In this document: in pieces, positions 23,550 to 37,146 of the stretch
Position numbering within the stretch: the stretch's first letter is position 1
Layout of the letters: every line of letters begins with the position of its first letter
Origin: Stereocaulon alpinum
Taxonomy: Eukaryota; Ascomycota; Lecanoromycetes; Lecanorales; Stereocaulaceae
Assembly: GCA_018257865.1 (NCBI GenBank)
Contig: JAEUBA010000084.1
Location: forward strand, 62,001 to 126,000
Direction: 5' to 3'
Length of the DNA stretch: 64,000 nucleotides
The notes under the pieces: generated by a model
Seen by the model: the letters and a program-made list of their open reading frames with translations, nothing else
Database searches by the model: none
What the model was told of the DNA's origin: nothing
Position numbers and translations under genes: made by a program

Positions 23550-24546
23550 ATGTCCCGCTCCGCAATAGACGCAACACGCTTTACTGCGACTTCACCACAC
23601 GCCTACTCCAAGACCTTCCTGCGCTCCGCCCCCTCCTCCGCAACCACCACTCCCAGAACAAACACCCCTCCAAACCGCTTTAATCAGTCCAATGCTGCAC
23701 GAAAGCCAACACCAGGATCAAATAATATACCGCCACCCGAGACCCCAGTAGAAAAAGTCGCTAGATTGAGAGCAGCGCGACTTGCAGAGAAACAGGCGCA
23801 AATATCGAAATGGGACAAGATTGTCCTTCGGGGAAGAGTCTGGGCGGATCGGGCACACAAAGTTACTGCATACAGCTTGATAGGCTTCTCGGGTAGATTC
23901 ACTCCCTGCCACAAGCGCTACCCTTACACCGGCAGTTGCCCGTAGGATCCACGATACTGACGAGCGTTCCCACGCAGTCGTAGCAGCAGGCATAACAGCC
24001 TTCGCCCTCACAGACATGATCCTCCACAACAGACGCAAACGCTCCGCCTTCTATGCCGAACAACACTCCATCTACGCCACCCGCCTCCTCGACGCCATCG
24101 AAACTGAAAAAGCAGGCATGCCGCTTGACGAAGATCAAATCCTCATCCTGAACAGAGAACGAGCGAGGGTGCAGGCTGAGGAAGCGAAGAAGGAACGAAG
24201 TTGGGGGAAGAGTATCAAGGGGTTCTTGGTTGGGGGCTTGAAGCAGGATGAGGAGGAGAAGGTGCCGGAGGTTGTGCCGAGCGAGGCGCAGGTGCTGGAC
24301 TTGATGGGGGTCGATCAGACTAGCATTTTGGAGGCGGCTGAGGGGAAACGGCCGATCGATGGAAAGAATACGGAGGAGAGAGATGGGAGTGGGATCTTGC
24401 AGGCTGTTGAGGAGAAGAGACGGAAGAGCGAGAAGGTTATGGAGGCTAGAGGCGCTGAAGGGGGACCGCTGGATCAGGTGGCGCAGGAAGCTGTGGACAA
24501 AGCAAGCAGTAGAGGGGGTTGGATGAATTGGGGGAGGGGAGGCTAA
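23550..24546 (+). CDS. COX14-domain mitochondrial protein (cytochrome oxidase assembly family)
   Basis: Two exons, 23550-23892 and 23978-24546, giving 303 aa. The N-terminus is Ser/Thr/Ala/Arg-rich with few acids, as in a mitochondrial presequence. One membrane span covers about residues 108-130, across the splice join (LIGFS/VVAAGITAFALTD). A charged segment follows with HNRRKRSAFYAEQ and LILNRERARVQAEEAKKE, then a polar tail. This is the layout of the fungal cytochrome-oxidase-assembly (COX14-like) domain: a small single-span protein of the inner mitochondrial membrane supporting complex IV assembly. This protein is much longer than yeast Cox14, so it is only a family member, not a proven orthologue. 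It converges on TOR, with 401 bp between the two ends. Confidence 0.82.
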
Positions 24547-24947
24547 GATTTGTAACGGTGTCATATTGTATCATAGTCTGAGGTCAACATTGTGGCATAC
24601 CGCCTTTCTCACAGAAAATCTCACAACATAGGGCGCTTACGAAAGGAGATGCTGTGCAACTGCATCCTATGCTGGGCTAACATCCGCCTCTTGGACGAAA
24701 GACTATCCCCGTATACTATCAGGCATCATTAGGGTCGACAATCTTCCTATCGTACAAGTACCAAACCGAATCTATCTACAATATGCAAGAAACATGCCTC
24801 CACATTGCATGTATGCAGAAGCCAGATTACCCCCGATAGACACCTAAGCGCCAACGCTTTCCATATGATGGGGTATCATGCCGAAAGATCCACCATGCTC
24901 AGACGCCTTCCATGCTTCTCTACTCTTCAAAGCAATGGCTCGCCTTC
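24547..24947. other. Convergent 3' spacer between COX14-domain gene and TOR
   Basis: 401 bp containing the 3' ends of two convergent genes. I see no coding region or RNA gene. Confidence 0.6.
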
Positions 24948-27900
24948 TCACCAAAAGCTACACCAACCGATGTAATGCTGACAAAGATTCTCCACGTTCG
25001 TCGCCTGCGCAATCAATTTCTGAACCTGCATATCCACACTTAGTTCTTCGCCAGGCTTGAAATCCTGCCCCATCAACTTATCCTTCACTCTAGCCAACAC
25101 CTGCACTGCTCTGGCATTCTGAACTTCACGGTTCTCATTCCCTTCCTGAGCTTCAAGTGTCCCAGCCTGCAAAGTAGATAGACGACGAACGCGGTAGGAG
25201 CTTCCCCGGGGCCGCTCTTGCTGTGCGGTCTCAAGATCCCCAATGATGGATTGGCGACGCTCTGAAGGGAAGGATGGCTCATCTGGAGCCTCGCGATGAC
25301 CGAGACGCCAGTTGAGCAGAGGATCGTGGATGAATGCTTCGAGAACAGCCATGAGCGATTCCTTGTTGTCACGGATAACACGCATTACGGCCTGGCAAGA
25401 GATCTTGTAGCTGCCGTCAATGTTGCTAACTTCCATTGCGTAAGTGAGCATACGGGTCAGCCGGAATGGGGCTCGCTCGGGGTATTTCTCGCGGTGCATG
25501 GCTACCTCGAAGCAATCCCCGAAATCGATGTGGATGACTTTGCCAGTGATGCGGTCGATCATGATGTTGGAGGGATGACGATCACCGAGGCCAAGAATGT
25601 ATCCTACCATCGACATTGTGGCAAGGGAGCGAGTATAGTTTGTGCGACGCTCGAGCCAAGACTCGGAACTCTTGCTCTTGAGCCAGAGCACGCGGTAGAG
25701 GTCTTTTCCGGTAGTATTGTCCATAGCGTAGCTAAAGACTTCGACTTTTTGCATCAAAGTGAGGTTGTCGAAGTCCGGCGCCATTTGGAGCATAATCCTA
25801 TGCTCAATGTTGAGCAGGATCCGACGATGCTCACGGTATTCCTTGATCAGGTTGTGCATAGTATCGCTGTTAGGAACCCAACCCAACAAGCCTGACTGCT
25901 GAGATAGTGGAATCGCTGGGAATCGCTGAATGTTGAGATGACGTTTGAAGCTCTCACCGTCATTGTTAAGAAGAGTGTTGACAAGGCCGAAGAGCTGCAT
26001 GACGCGTTCATCTTGACGGATGTCTTCATGCCCCTTCAAGCAGAACTCATAGTATATTCCGTCACTTCCTTGCATCTTCATTCTTCGTGGACGCTGCTTT
26101 GACGGAATGACCGTCATAGTACGATCAAAGCTGACAATTGTGATGACGGGCTTATGGCTTTGATAAGTTCCAGGTACAGCCAAATCGAGGTTCTTAGCGT
26201 CCTTCAGTCTGGGTGAGATGTACGCCAGGTCAAGACTCAGAATACTTGGCAGCTGTCTTGAAATACGGCGAAACACGGAATAGTATAGATCCCAGGCTTG
26301 ATTTAAGTCTCCCAACTCTTTTGAATTGCGATAGACATTGCACCAGTGCTGAGCTTCCTGAAGATCCCGGCCGAATGTTTGAGTAAAAGAGATTTCTCGA
26401 AGTGTTTGAGGTCCCTTAAAAGTTTTTAGCATCCAAATGTAGAAAGAGGGTTGACGAGACCTACTGCCTGCAGTAAGTCATGCAGAGGGGTCAGTGTAGC
26501 AAACATGCCATCGATGTCGTGATCCCCAAAGTATCTGAGAATGTCAGCGCAGTTTCCCAGCAATGATGAATGTTGACGTACAATCTGGATGCTTCCTCCA
26601 ACGCCTCATGCCAAAGCTCATGCCACAATACAGCAACGCGAATCAGTTCACGGCTAACAAGGTCAGCTTGCTCTACTAGGACGGGACTATGCTCCCGCAT
26701 CTTATCCATGATTTGCGTCGCCGACTGGGAGCGTCGAACAACGTTAGACTTCATAGTAACAGTCAATGGATAGACCAACGCCTGCGGGTGAGCCTTTCCG
26801 ATTTCAGCCAACAAACGATGGATCGTCGCTCTCGTACGGTTGTGGGACAAGTTGATTCGAGCGATCAATTGAGGGATGACTTCTAACCATGTATCAATGC
26901 TGACATCGTTGAACCCTTCGAGAATGACGGTGTTGACTTCAGGATCTGCACCGTGGGCGAACCATAGCGTCAGTAGTCGAAGAGTATCCTGGAGAGAGCT
27001 TGAGGACGATAAAGCTATTGATTTGAAGAAGCCTCTCACGGCGGGAACGACGTGGTCGGCGGTCATAGACTGGGGCAGACTGGTACTCGAACGCTTTGCA
27101 TTCGTCGTCAGGGCCGTCACCACCTCAAAATTGGCCAGAGCCCATGTATGCCATGCCTTATACCAGCCTTTGTCATAGGTGGTCGCGTGTGCATATGCAT
27201 CGATGATCTCGCGCACTACATGGGATCCCTTGGGGTTCCAATACCCGTGCATCTCCGCTGTCATCCATTCGCCCTGTTTAACATAGCATTTTGCTAGTAA
27301 TTTGCTAATATTCGTCTTATCGTTTCGTGGCGTCCTTCCGCTTTGGCTGTTTGAGTCTAATAGGAGATTGGTTCCGGACACGCCATTGATGCCATTGATG
27401 CCATTGATACCATTGATGCCGTTCACTCCGTGGCCAATGTTAGACGAGCTATAAGCATCGAATTGCATGGCCAGATCTGTCGTAAATGTCCGTAGCTGTT
27501 GTAAAGAGATGTCGGTTTGTCCAGTAGCCCATTGATATTTGAGTTGTGCGTATACAACCTCTGGCACGACGATGGGGCCAGAAAGGCCATTCGGAGCTAG
27601 TGCTTGGCCGGCATAGCTATCCCCACTGGCGTTGTGTAGTTGGTCAAGAGCCTTTTCTGCTAACCCAATGCGACCAGACTTTCGACAGAGATTGGCGAAC
27701 TTTATCCACATGTCAAGATTCTCCTTAGGCGAAAGAACAAGAGCTCGCACTTTGAGCATCCGCTGCCAAACATCAATGTTGGATTGACAGCCTTTAAGTC
27801 GCGTTGTCCAAGTCGCCCTCATAGTCTGCTGTTTCTCGGGGTTGTTTTCGCTTTTCTTGTACGTGATGATTTCCTCAAGCTCAGCAAGCATCTGAACCCG

Positions 27901-30900
27901 GACGACAGTGGGATATGCTCGGGTATATGACTCTCCGAGTAAAGCACACAACTCTCCATCCAGCCCATCTCTTGTCTTCTCGATAAAACCGGTGGCTTGC
28001 TCGAATTGATTCCGATGTAATGCCAAAATAGCGCTAAACCACGATCTGTCCGTAGACTGAGATTTCATGGCTTCAAGGTAATTGTCCATGAGTTCCCACC
28101 GGTTCATTCCCCATGCCGCAGCGGCTGCCAGTGGAGCAATTGCGCGCTTGTGATCAAGCGTAGCGAGACTCCACTTTTGTTCTGCTAGAGCGGAGAGATT
28201 CTCCCACTCACCCAGAGCATGAAGGCATCTCATCTTTCCCATGGTGATCTCGAAAGCCGTTCGCTCATCTTTCACAGTCGCCTCTCGTCGCTGATATGCA
28301 GCAAGAGCTTCATCCCATCGCTCGAGCTTCTCGAACCAGGTCTCTTTAAGCTCGAAGTCTCGATATTTTTGAGCGTTACGAAGGATACCGACGGCCGCAT
28401 CTGATTGTTGAAGCTGGTTATTAATAGAGATGAGTGCTTCGACCGTGCTCGGGGTCTTCTCTTCCTCGAATTGTAGCTCTTTGTAGTGGAGGGCTTTTGC
28501 GAAAGCATGATTCTTGGCCGCGAAAGCCCCCAACGTGCGTATATCTATTGGCAGGGCCTTGTCATCATGCTCCATAAATTCAGATAGATTCAAGAGTACC
28601 TGTAAGATCTCGGGAGGTATATTAGGCGACGTCAGTGCTATCTCAAGAGATCGTATGAGTTCTTCTTGATACTGGTCGTATAGCTCAGGCCAGCATGACG
28701 CAAAAGCAGAGTTGAACAAATCCTTTGCAAGCGGTTGATAGAGACCAGCCAAGCCAGCACAAGCTCGCAATGCATGCGATGGGGACTCTCTGAGGAGTTC
28801 AACACTGAAACGGCGAATCCATTCATGCCAGTCCTCTGGCGTGGACTTTTGTGAAGCCTCCCACGCATTCTTTAGATGCTCCTGATTAACGGGTAGCTTT
28901 TTTTGGCCAATCTCTGCAAATCCGGAATCATCGCCCAAACCTCCGTAGTGCTCGTCAGGGCTGAGATCTTGTGGTAGTGGCTCGCCCTTTTGCAATTTAG
29001 AGACCAAGACATCGTAGTTATGATGGACGATGTGGTTTGCGACGAGGACCTTCTTCACGGTGTTCACATAGAGAAGGTAATCCCTGCCAAGCTGGAATAC
29101 GTATGCGCAGATGCAATCCAGTGCTGCTTGCTTCAGTGTCTGCTCTTTGCCAGCGAACACGTCTACCAGATTGTGAATTATCAAGGACGCATAGTCTGAA
29201 ATGTTGACAAGCCGAGATATCTTTCCAATAGTGTCAATCGCCGCCTTGCGTAAAGTCACGGGATTTGATTGCTTCTGGAACATGTGGATAAGCGTCGGAA
29301 TGATCATATGCATATGTTCCTCTGCACTCTGGCCAAAGACCAGAATGGTGTGCAGTATTCTTTCGGAAGCTGTCCTCCGCCCTGAGGAGTCATCCTCGAG
29401 GACTTTCAGCATAAGCGGGAGCAGTCTCGTAATACGAGACTTGAACTCGCCCTCCAAGGCTCTTGCCATGGCTTCGACGAGTGAGAGGGCTGTAGCTTGA
29501 ATAGAGCTATTGATCGACCAGAAGTCTTCAATGAGGTCCATGAGTGGCGCCACATAGTTCCTAATGTGGACGCGAACAATGGATACCAAAATTGATAATT
29601 GGTTGAAATAGACCTCGAGGCGTGTGAATGGTGCAGCACGAATAACCGTCACGAAGCTTGGTATTATTAGGCTCAGGAATGGTATGCATTTCAATCCGAG
29701 GGTTTTGAAGATATTGACTACAGCCTCAATGACTCCGGAATGGTACTGCGACAGGGAAGGGTCGGCCAAAACGGTCTGTGTCAGAGTGTGGAACACGACT
29801 TTTGGATAATAATCCTCATTCGATGGCGTTATCCCTTCTATAACAAGCCCGACGTCCGAGACTGTTTCAGCCTCGTTCTTCAAACGAGCCTCAGGAGATG
29901 TGTCTAGAATTTGCTATACGAGGGTTAGCAATGTAAGCGAAAGCGTTGACTTGGAGGAGTGGGAGAGCTACTTGATGCTTGTATGGATCCAGCGCTCCAA
30001 GCATTCCCATTAATTTTATAGTCTCCTTGCGTAATGCTCCTTGTTGCTCTGTCTTGATGATGTTGACGAGTAGGTCAAGTAATTGCGGAAAATCCATATA
30101 TGGCTTGATTACGTACCCTGAATTACTTGCGAGTTGGCCAAGGGTATGAAGGGCGGCGTCTCGTTTTCGGAGAGAGCTCAAATCTTGGAGTGCTTCGACA
30201 ATGGTGGGCATGATGGTCGGGATATATGGTTCCAGTACTGTGCCTCCAGTCGACGCAAGCTGCCCAATTGCGACAATCGTAGTAGCAGCCACAGCATTGT
30301 TTGGATCTCGGGCTTGCGGGAGCAAGATCTTGACTAAGGTGTCACAGTAAGGCTTTGCCAGTCTTGACGCATTGGCGATGACAAGCCCAACAAGCTTGGC
30401 ACCATCTTCTTGACTCTTCGGATTTTTGGAGTTTCGGATGCCCATGATGAGATTGACTAATATCTTGCGCAACGAAGGGAAGATGTGTGCTGGGTTGACC
30501 TCCGTAAGACGGCCAACGATCACAATCGCAGCCTGTCGAACTCGAAAATCCGAGTCATTGACCGCAAGGAATATAGACCGTATATTTTCTGGCTTTCCCA
30601 GGTGTTTGTCGAATCTAGTGTCCAGAGCTTCGAGTACTGTCCGACGGATATCGGAATCCGAGTCAGCAACTCCTAGCTCTAGCAGCTTCGTGATTACGTC
30701 TCCAACAACCCTTATGGCGTGAAAGCTGGTCTGATAGATGATAGGGTCCTGGACAAAGAGCTGGCAGCAGGTCAGTGCTGATGCCTTCCGGATATTCGGG
30801 TTGTTGCTATCCGTGTAGCGCATTGCAACATCTCGGACAAATTCGTTCAAGGCATGACCTTGGAAGCGTTCAGTAGTATTACAACGAGTGGGGGGCAGCA

Positions 30901-32488
30901 GGGGCTCCAAGTGTCTGGATTCAACGAAAATACATACCAGTGAAGTCGAAGGTACCTAGAGTCTCTAGCGCAAGCTGTATCTCAGCGTCTCCAACTACTG
31001 CGCCGGACAAATGAAGATCTTTGGCAAATGCCGGTATTGGCGGGAGCTTGTTATCTGGACATCCTAGAGGCTTAAACGGACGGCCGGATAAGACGAGACT
31101 CAACAAGTCGAGAAGCTTCTCTTGAATTTTAGGCTTGATCGGATGTATGTACTGCGCCATATCGATCAAGGCCTTTTCGAGCGATGCGCTAAGTCCACAA
31201 GCGAACATCGGATCGAGCAGAGCTTCCATATATTTGGTAAGAGCCATGCCAACAGCCGCAGAAAGCATGCTGATACATTCGAAGACTGGTCCTTCGTCTA
31301 TTCCCACACGATTACGCCTATGTAACCATTAGTTTGTCACAATGTCAGTCCTGGAATAGAGCCTACGCTTTGACACTAAGGCCTTCCCTAATGTAGACGA
31401 TAATCCCGTCAAGGTAAGGGGCAATAGCACTGGATACCGCATGTGCGATCTTGCCGATTGCAATGAAGGCAGCGTTCCGTTCTTTATCCTTCTTAAGCTG
31501 GCCTTGTAGGAAGATCATGAACTTGTGGAGGTATGATTGAGTGAATTGCTCTGGTGCGTATCCTGCGAGCACGGGTATCACAATTACAACTAGGGCGCGG
31601 ATACGGGGGTCTCGATGATCCTTGAGACGCAGGGTGATTTCGCATGCTTCGCGATAGTGATCCCCCATGAACATGCCGCCCTTGCGCAGTAATTTCTCCA
31701 TTGTAAGTAATGAACCATGTATGATATCTGGGTTGGGGGACTTGAAACCCTGCAAGGCATCCTCGTAGACCCTCCCGAACCACTGCTGACGAAGATGGGC
31801 ATCGCGAGCAGCGATGATCTCGAAGCAAGCACCTGCAGCCTCCGCAGCTGTCTCGCGTATAAGGACTTTTGGATCCCGCAGAGCCACCAGGATGCAGTCA
31901 AAGATCTGGGGGACGAAGGCATAGAGTAGGGTCGGAGAATTCAACGCAAGTTCGCGAATGACAAGCACAGCAGCAAATCGTCGTGTTTCTTGTCGCTCTG
32001 ATTGCAACCACTCAAGAGCGGATGAGACCTCGGCTTCAACAAGCTCGGCGGTGAGTGCCCCACCTGGTATTGCAAGGTGACCCAGAGCTCGTGCTGCAAA
32101 AACTAGAACGGTATTATCGTTGCTTCTCAGAGCCTGACGAAGGTAGACAGAGAACCGAGTAGTCTTCTGCGCCGCATCGTCGCCATCGAAGCTGATAAGG
32201 GCATCTATGGCGAGGATTCCACCAATCTTTTCGGTAGTATCGTTACTCTGGACCACGAGCTGGGAGATGCGTTGATTGACGTTGTTGTAGTAATCCTGAA
32301 ACTTGTCCGAAGGTAGTTCTGTTGCCATAATTAGAATGTGCGTTTCCCAGTGCAGTTGAGGGCCCACCTCTCGCAGCTGCGACGACCTGGCTGTATAATT
32401 CATATGCAGCATACCGCCGTGTTGCTTCAATTTTTGACCGCAGCTCTACGAAGATCCGATTGAGATTGTCTGAGAATTGTAGAGCCAT
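24948..32488 (-). CDS. TOR: TOR serine/threonine kinase (target of rapamycin)
   Basis: Seven exons on the minus strand: 32488-32368, 32318-31367, 31317-30938, 30858-29972, 29913-26582, 26534-26465, 26414-24948, giving 2,402 aa without a frame break. HEAT repeats fill roughly the first half, followed by the FAT domain. The FRB domain (about residues 1875-1970) keeps SRLYF and TQAWDLYY-like (NQAWDLYY) rapamycin/FKBP12 contact residues. The PI3K-like kinase domain has LKGHEDIRQDERVMQLF, catalytic GLGDRHPSNIM and the HIDFGDCF metal loop. The FATC domain ends HYIGWCSFW. TOR is the catalytic subunit of TORC1/TORC2, controlling growth, ribosome synthesis and autophagy in response to nutrients. All six introns are GT-AG, 47-79 nt. 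The start at 32488 is the first in-frame ATG, in a CGCCATGG context, directly before the usual LNRIF start of the family. Residues around 1615-1630 contain a short NGI repeat. It diverges from the Sfl1-like gene across 2.6 kb. Confidence 0.97.
27382..27426 (-). repeat. 9-bp minisatellite in the TOR coding sequence
   Basis: About five copies of GCCATTGAT on the plus strand encode Asn-Gly-Ile repeats in TOR, inside the FAT region. The unit is a multiple of three, so copy-number change keeps the frame. Confidence 0.9.
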
Positions 32489-35132
32489 GGCGATGAAGCT
32501 TGACTCATCTAGCTGGCCGAAGCTGCGAGGTTCAGGTGATCCGGAGCTCTGAGGCTCCGAGCTGACCAGCTCTATTAGTGCCGAGGTCGCCTCTGCATGG
32601 AGGAATGGGCGACAGCGCCTTCTCAAAATGGTTTATAGGATGGGTGTGTGTAGGGAGCTTGCCTGTAGGCGTTGCTCTGTTGAAGTTCAGTCATAAATAA
32701 GCAGCTCCTCATCATCGCGTGTCGCTGCATGAGTGGGAGGCATGACGCTAGGAGTATTGTATGCCCGTAGCGCCCAGATGGCTGCCGAAGTAATTGTTCC
32801 GCGCGGGCGATTATCAGAGTGTCTGGAGAAACGCTTTGAATAGCAACCAGCAGGCTTCATTGCTGTACGATGAAGTCTGTTATCTCTCATGGATCGTGAT
32901 GCCACTTCCACTATCTGGCCAGTACGACTAAGGTCTGGGGACCATGATGGCTAGGCAGAGTTATTGTACTCAATACCCAGCTTCTTGCAGATCGACTGTC
33001 CCTCCCAGTAACGCTACGAGGCATACCATTGACTCTACGATACCCCAATTGCTGCCATTAACAGGTTGCTCTAGTCATTGCATACTGCGATATATTGAAG
33101 GATGCTGGACGAGCGTACTAGCTGGAACGTTGACGCTTCGTGACTCCCCACAACGGTTACAATTGCGGTTCGATCGATGTCTGGGCACAGCTACTGATAC
33201 GAACGGATGCCTGGCGATGAATCCAGATAGGCACGCAAAACAGCAAATAATAGTCTGCTGCAAATTCCCGGGAATTGTCTTGGATCAATTCTCTTTAGTT
33301 GGGAGGATATCAAGTGAATTTCTTATTGTAATGTTAGCTGTTAGCGCGGGGATTATCTCTTTATTCAGACACCGGCATCTGAGAGGTAAGCGGCATAGGG
33401 ATTGTCTATCGAATTCTCCAGCTCTTATGCTCAGTCCGCAGAGAATTTCCAGCGATTGCCATTCCTTCGACCACACATCTTGGTAACTCTTTGCACCGCT
33501 TTTCGTGGCAAGCGTCGAACACAGTAGATGGATGACCTATGCCATAGTCTGCTTCAGGAATCACAATGTGTCTCCTCCCACCATTGCTCTCCGGACAAGA
33601 CACCTCGGCAACTCCCTTTAGGGCCAAAGCAAATTATGTTGGTACTATTCAGCCAATATGAGAGAGACGATCTCCACAAGAGGACCTTGATTGTAGTATT
33701 GCAAAACTCGCCCGTAAGGAGCTGACTTGCGTACGGTGAGGTCTTGAGCAGGCGATATGTTCGAGAGCGGTACATTTCTTCCATGAGATGCAATTTATTC
33801 AACAAAAGGCAGTGAGTATCTCTTTAACCCTGATTCGAGAATCATTCGGACAGCTGTGAGCCGCAAGGGGACTCGATCCCGACGAATTCGTATTAATGAC
33901 CTGCAATGGTTGGTGTCTAAGCTGGTACAGACTACGGGACAAATGAGCCTAGGAGTATTGTAAATAGACTAAGCCATGCTGTGCTCTGATTACAACGAAC
34001 TTTGAATCGTAACAAACAAATTTTTGGCGCAAGGTCAAGTCTGTTCTAAGTCTGTACCCAATTGCCTGCTTCGGAGATCTTATCTAGGAGTAGACCAATA
34101 GTATGTAGAATTGACAGATCAAAGCTAGAGATAATCGGAAGGTGGTGAGGGGAAGAGATGTTTTGCAGGCGTCGGCGTTATTGACCTACGGTACCGTACC
34201 AAGCCCTAGAACTAGAGGATCCGTGCGGTGTCTAATCCCTGCGACCCGCGTGGCCCCAGAAGCTTAGCGGCTTCTCCTCCAGCTTCCATCCAGGGCCCTT
34301 CCACTCCTTCGCTGGCCCCCGACGCCCGACATCGCATGTTGCATCGAGACGCTCTCCACCCTCCGTTCATATGCAGCTCTACGCTCCCTAATCTCCCACC
34401 ACCCGTGTATACTTGCTCTACTATCAGCTTGCCCTGGCCTTGGGGGCGCCGACCATCTCGCCCATATATCGGCCTAATGCCTCGGATCTGCACAAGCTGG
34501 TGCCCAACCCCAGACTCCCCTGAGCTTAGATGTGCTTGAAGATTCGACGAACACACCACGAAGCTTTCGCACCAGATGAGAATCTTCCGCACATGTCAAT
34601 TCCGAGCCAATAAAAAGCTCTGTTTCGTAGCAAGACCTTGGTCTTTGTTTCACCGGAGGCCCGGGAGCCAGGTTTAGGTACGGAGGGTTGCTGGTGCTAG
34701 ATAGAGCTGGTCCCCCAATATACTTTCATACCCATGGCTGACAGATGTCTTGCTTTAGACTGCTCTTCCCCTGAATTGTTCCTGTCAGTGTCAAGAAAAA
34801 TAGCACGACATTCCGGCGCTGATCCACACTATCATTGCTCCCCGCCCACCGCTACGAGGTCTAGTACCAACGCCAAATTGCCAATTGCATGGGTGCTTGG
34901 TAAACGTTCGCGTGCCTCTCGAAAACTAAGATAAAGGCTACGAAAAACGAGCTTTACCTGCCAGTAAGCTGGACGACTCTGGTCATCCTCGCTGTCCCCA
35001 TGCATCCTGCCAATCTGTAGCCAGACGACCTGCGTCGCCAGCATCACTCCGGGCGACTTCCTCTTCCATAGCCGATTTTATACATGAGATAAAAGAGAAC
35101 AGCCTCAAGACCCGCTTTCCACAGCAGAGGCA
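32489..35132. promoter_or_regulatory. Long intergenic region between divergent TOR and Sfl1-like genes
   Basis: 2.64 kb between two divergent start codons. Open frames exist, the longest 180 codons at 32944-33486 with an ATG. None shows a domain, conserved motif or intron pattern, so I do not call them genes. The right part, 34.2-35.1 kb, is pyrimidine-rich on the plus strand and is likely promoter and 5' leader of the Sfl1-like gene. Long leaders are usual for fungal transcription-factor genes. Confidence 0.55.
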
Positions 35133-37146
35133 ATGGGACGGAGTCCATTCCAGGCTGACCCTCAGCACAATGGGGGTCACAGGAATATACCTATACTACC
35201 TTCTACTACGAAATCAGTCGATAACATGCATGGAGATCCTATGGAATTGACCCCACCCGCATCTGCAATGGGCCCACCGGTGCACAGCAGTCCCGAGATT
35301 GACCACCACGGAGGAACCACTGGAGCCTATGGGGACGGTATACATGGTCACAATGGTCAAGCTGCAAACGGGTTGAGTGCAGCTGCGGCAACATCATCTC
35401 AACAACATAAGGTAGTCCAAACTGCATTCATACACAAGCTGTACAAGTACGTTGTCTCAGCTATCTGCTTAGAGCTCATTGATCTAACAGGGTGATCAGT
35501 ATGTTGGAGGACTCCACTATCTCTAATTTGATATCATGGTCGAACAATAACGAAAGCTTCGTCATGTCGCCATCAGCAGACTTCTCTAAAGTACTCTCGT
35601 CAGTCTCGCCGACTCTATCCTACTATGGCCAAGATGGTTAATACCAATTATAGGCAATACTTCAAACATACCAACGTATCCTCCTTCGTCCGGCAGCTCA
35701 ACATGTATGGCTTTCACAAAGGTCAGTTGTTAGGCATTGTTAGAACTCTGAGTACAACAACTTATTGCGCGCATAGTCAGCGACGTCTTCCACACAGGCT
35801 CTCCCGAATCAACACTATGGGAATTCAAGCATGGCAATGGCAACTTCAAAAGAGGCGACCTCGCAGGCCTGCGAGAGATTAAGAGAAGGGCGTCGAGACA
35901 CGCATTGATACACCGCGACTCATTCTCCACACCACAGCATAAGCCTAGCGTCTCTCAACCCACCACTCCCGCGGAACCGGCCTTAGATAGCGGTGAGGCA
36001 AGGCTTCAGAACATCGAGCATAGTTTGTACGACCTGCATTCTAAGCTTGCTAGGACCGAGGAGAGCAATATAGCATTGAGTGCAAGATGCCAGACCTTGA
36101 ATGATAACCTCGTCAAATGCCACCAGGTAAGGCAGATATATCCGGAGAGGACGCTTGGCTAATAAAATACAGTGGAGCCTTGAGATGTCACAAATTATCA
36201 TGTCGTCAATTCCAGATCCCAACAATCCCGCGAGACAAACCGGTATGTCTCCTGAATTGCTTCTTGGAGGCTTGTGTTACCATACTAAACCAAGATAGCG
36301 TCGAATCTGGAACGAGAGATCATGAGGCAGATAGACATGACGCGTAGCTATGAAGACCCTCACGAGTCATTGCTTTCTGGCAAGCAACCATACTTTTCAA
36401 ACATGGCTTTGACTGTCGAGCCAGTATCACCACGCCAACTTCCTATCGATGAGCGACGCCCATCACTGCACGCCTTCCCGCCGCGTCAGAATACCTTCAG
36501 ATCTCAAGCTTCTGCTGCCCAAAACAATATGCCGATGCCACAGCGCCGATATGGATCCATTGGGACCGCAAATCCTCTACCCAACTATGTCCGCCCCATG
36601 CACACTCAGACTCAGATGCATCAACCACCACCTCAACACCCACTGTCCATAATTTCGGAGCCTCCAGGTCCCAACATGGGCCGCCGTCACACATCGGCAG
36701 ACATTCGGGTTCCTGGCTGGCCTGGTCATGGCACTGGTACTGCAACTGGCTCCCCAATAACGTCCGGGCAATCATCTGGGCACTGGCCTTCTTCACCAAC
36801 GCAAGGACCGGTCACTGGTGACCAAAATCTTCGCGACCAGCTTGCCTCATACGAGCTTGGTGCACCCCGTAAATCTTTTGGCATAAATCAAACCACGCCA
36901 CCACTAACGAGCAACGACCCTACACCACCGGCAGTCAGTTTTGACAACCAGAGCCACTGGTCTAATCCTAATCCCTTTGGAGGTTCGAAACCCCAATTTC
37001 AATCCAGACTTTTAGACTCGGCACCGCCAACGAGGAGGTCGAGTATGCAGAGTAACGTGCATACGCTGCTGAACCATCCTTCGGAGACGGCAGAGAGAGA
37101 GGAAGATGATTTTGGCGATGATCGGAAGAGGAAGAGGATGCAGTGA
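35133..37146 (+). CDS. HSF-type transcription factor, Sfl1-like
   Basis: Six exons: 35133-35446, 35500-35598, 35654-35721, 35777-36126, 36216-36242, 36295-37146, giving 569 aa. The HSF DNA-binding domain covers about residues 95-205: AFIHKLYNMLED, SWSNNNESFVM, then the recognition-helix region SSFVRQLNMYGFHKV, DVFHTGSPESTLWEF, and GNFKRGDLAGLREIKRR. A coiled-coil-like segment (LQNIEHSLYDLHSKLARTEE) follows. The C-terminal half is Pro/Gln/Ser-rich, ending in an acidic-basic DDFGDDRKRKRM tail that could be a nuclear signal. The sequence around the domain fits the flocculation-suppressor Sfl1 group rather than classical heat-shock factor. Sfl1 proteins repress adhesion and filamentation genes downstream of cAMP signalling in yeasts. 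The role here is inferred. The 27-nt exon 5 is my least certain join. Confidence 0.9.

Noticed and set aside
32944..33486. 180-codon plus-strand frame with an ATG in the TOR/Sfl1 spacer
   Set aside because: No recognisable domain, mixed composition without a clear protein pattern, overlapped by opposite-strand frames, and lying in what should be a long promoter region. Chance is the simplest explanation.
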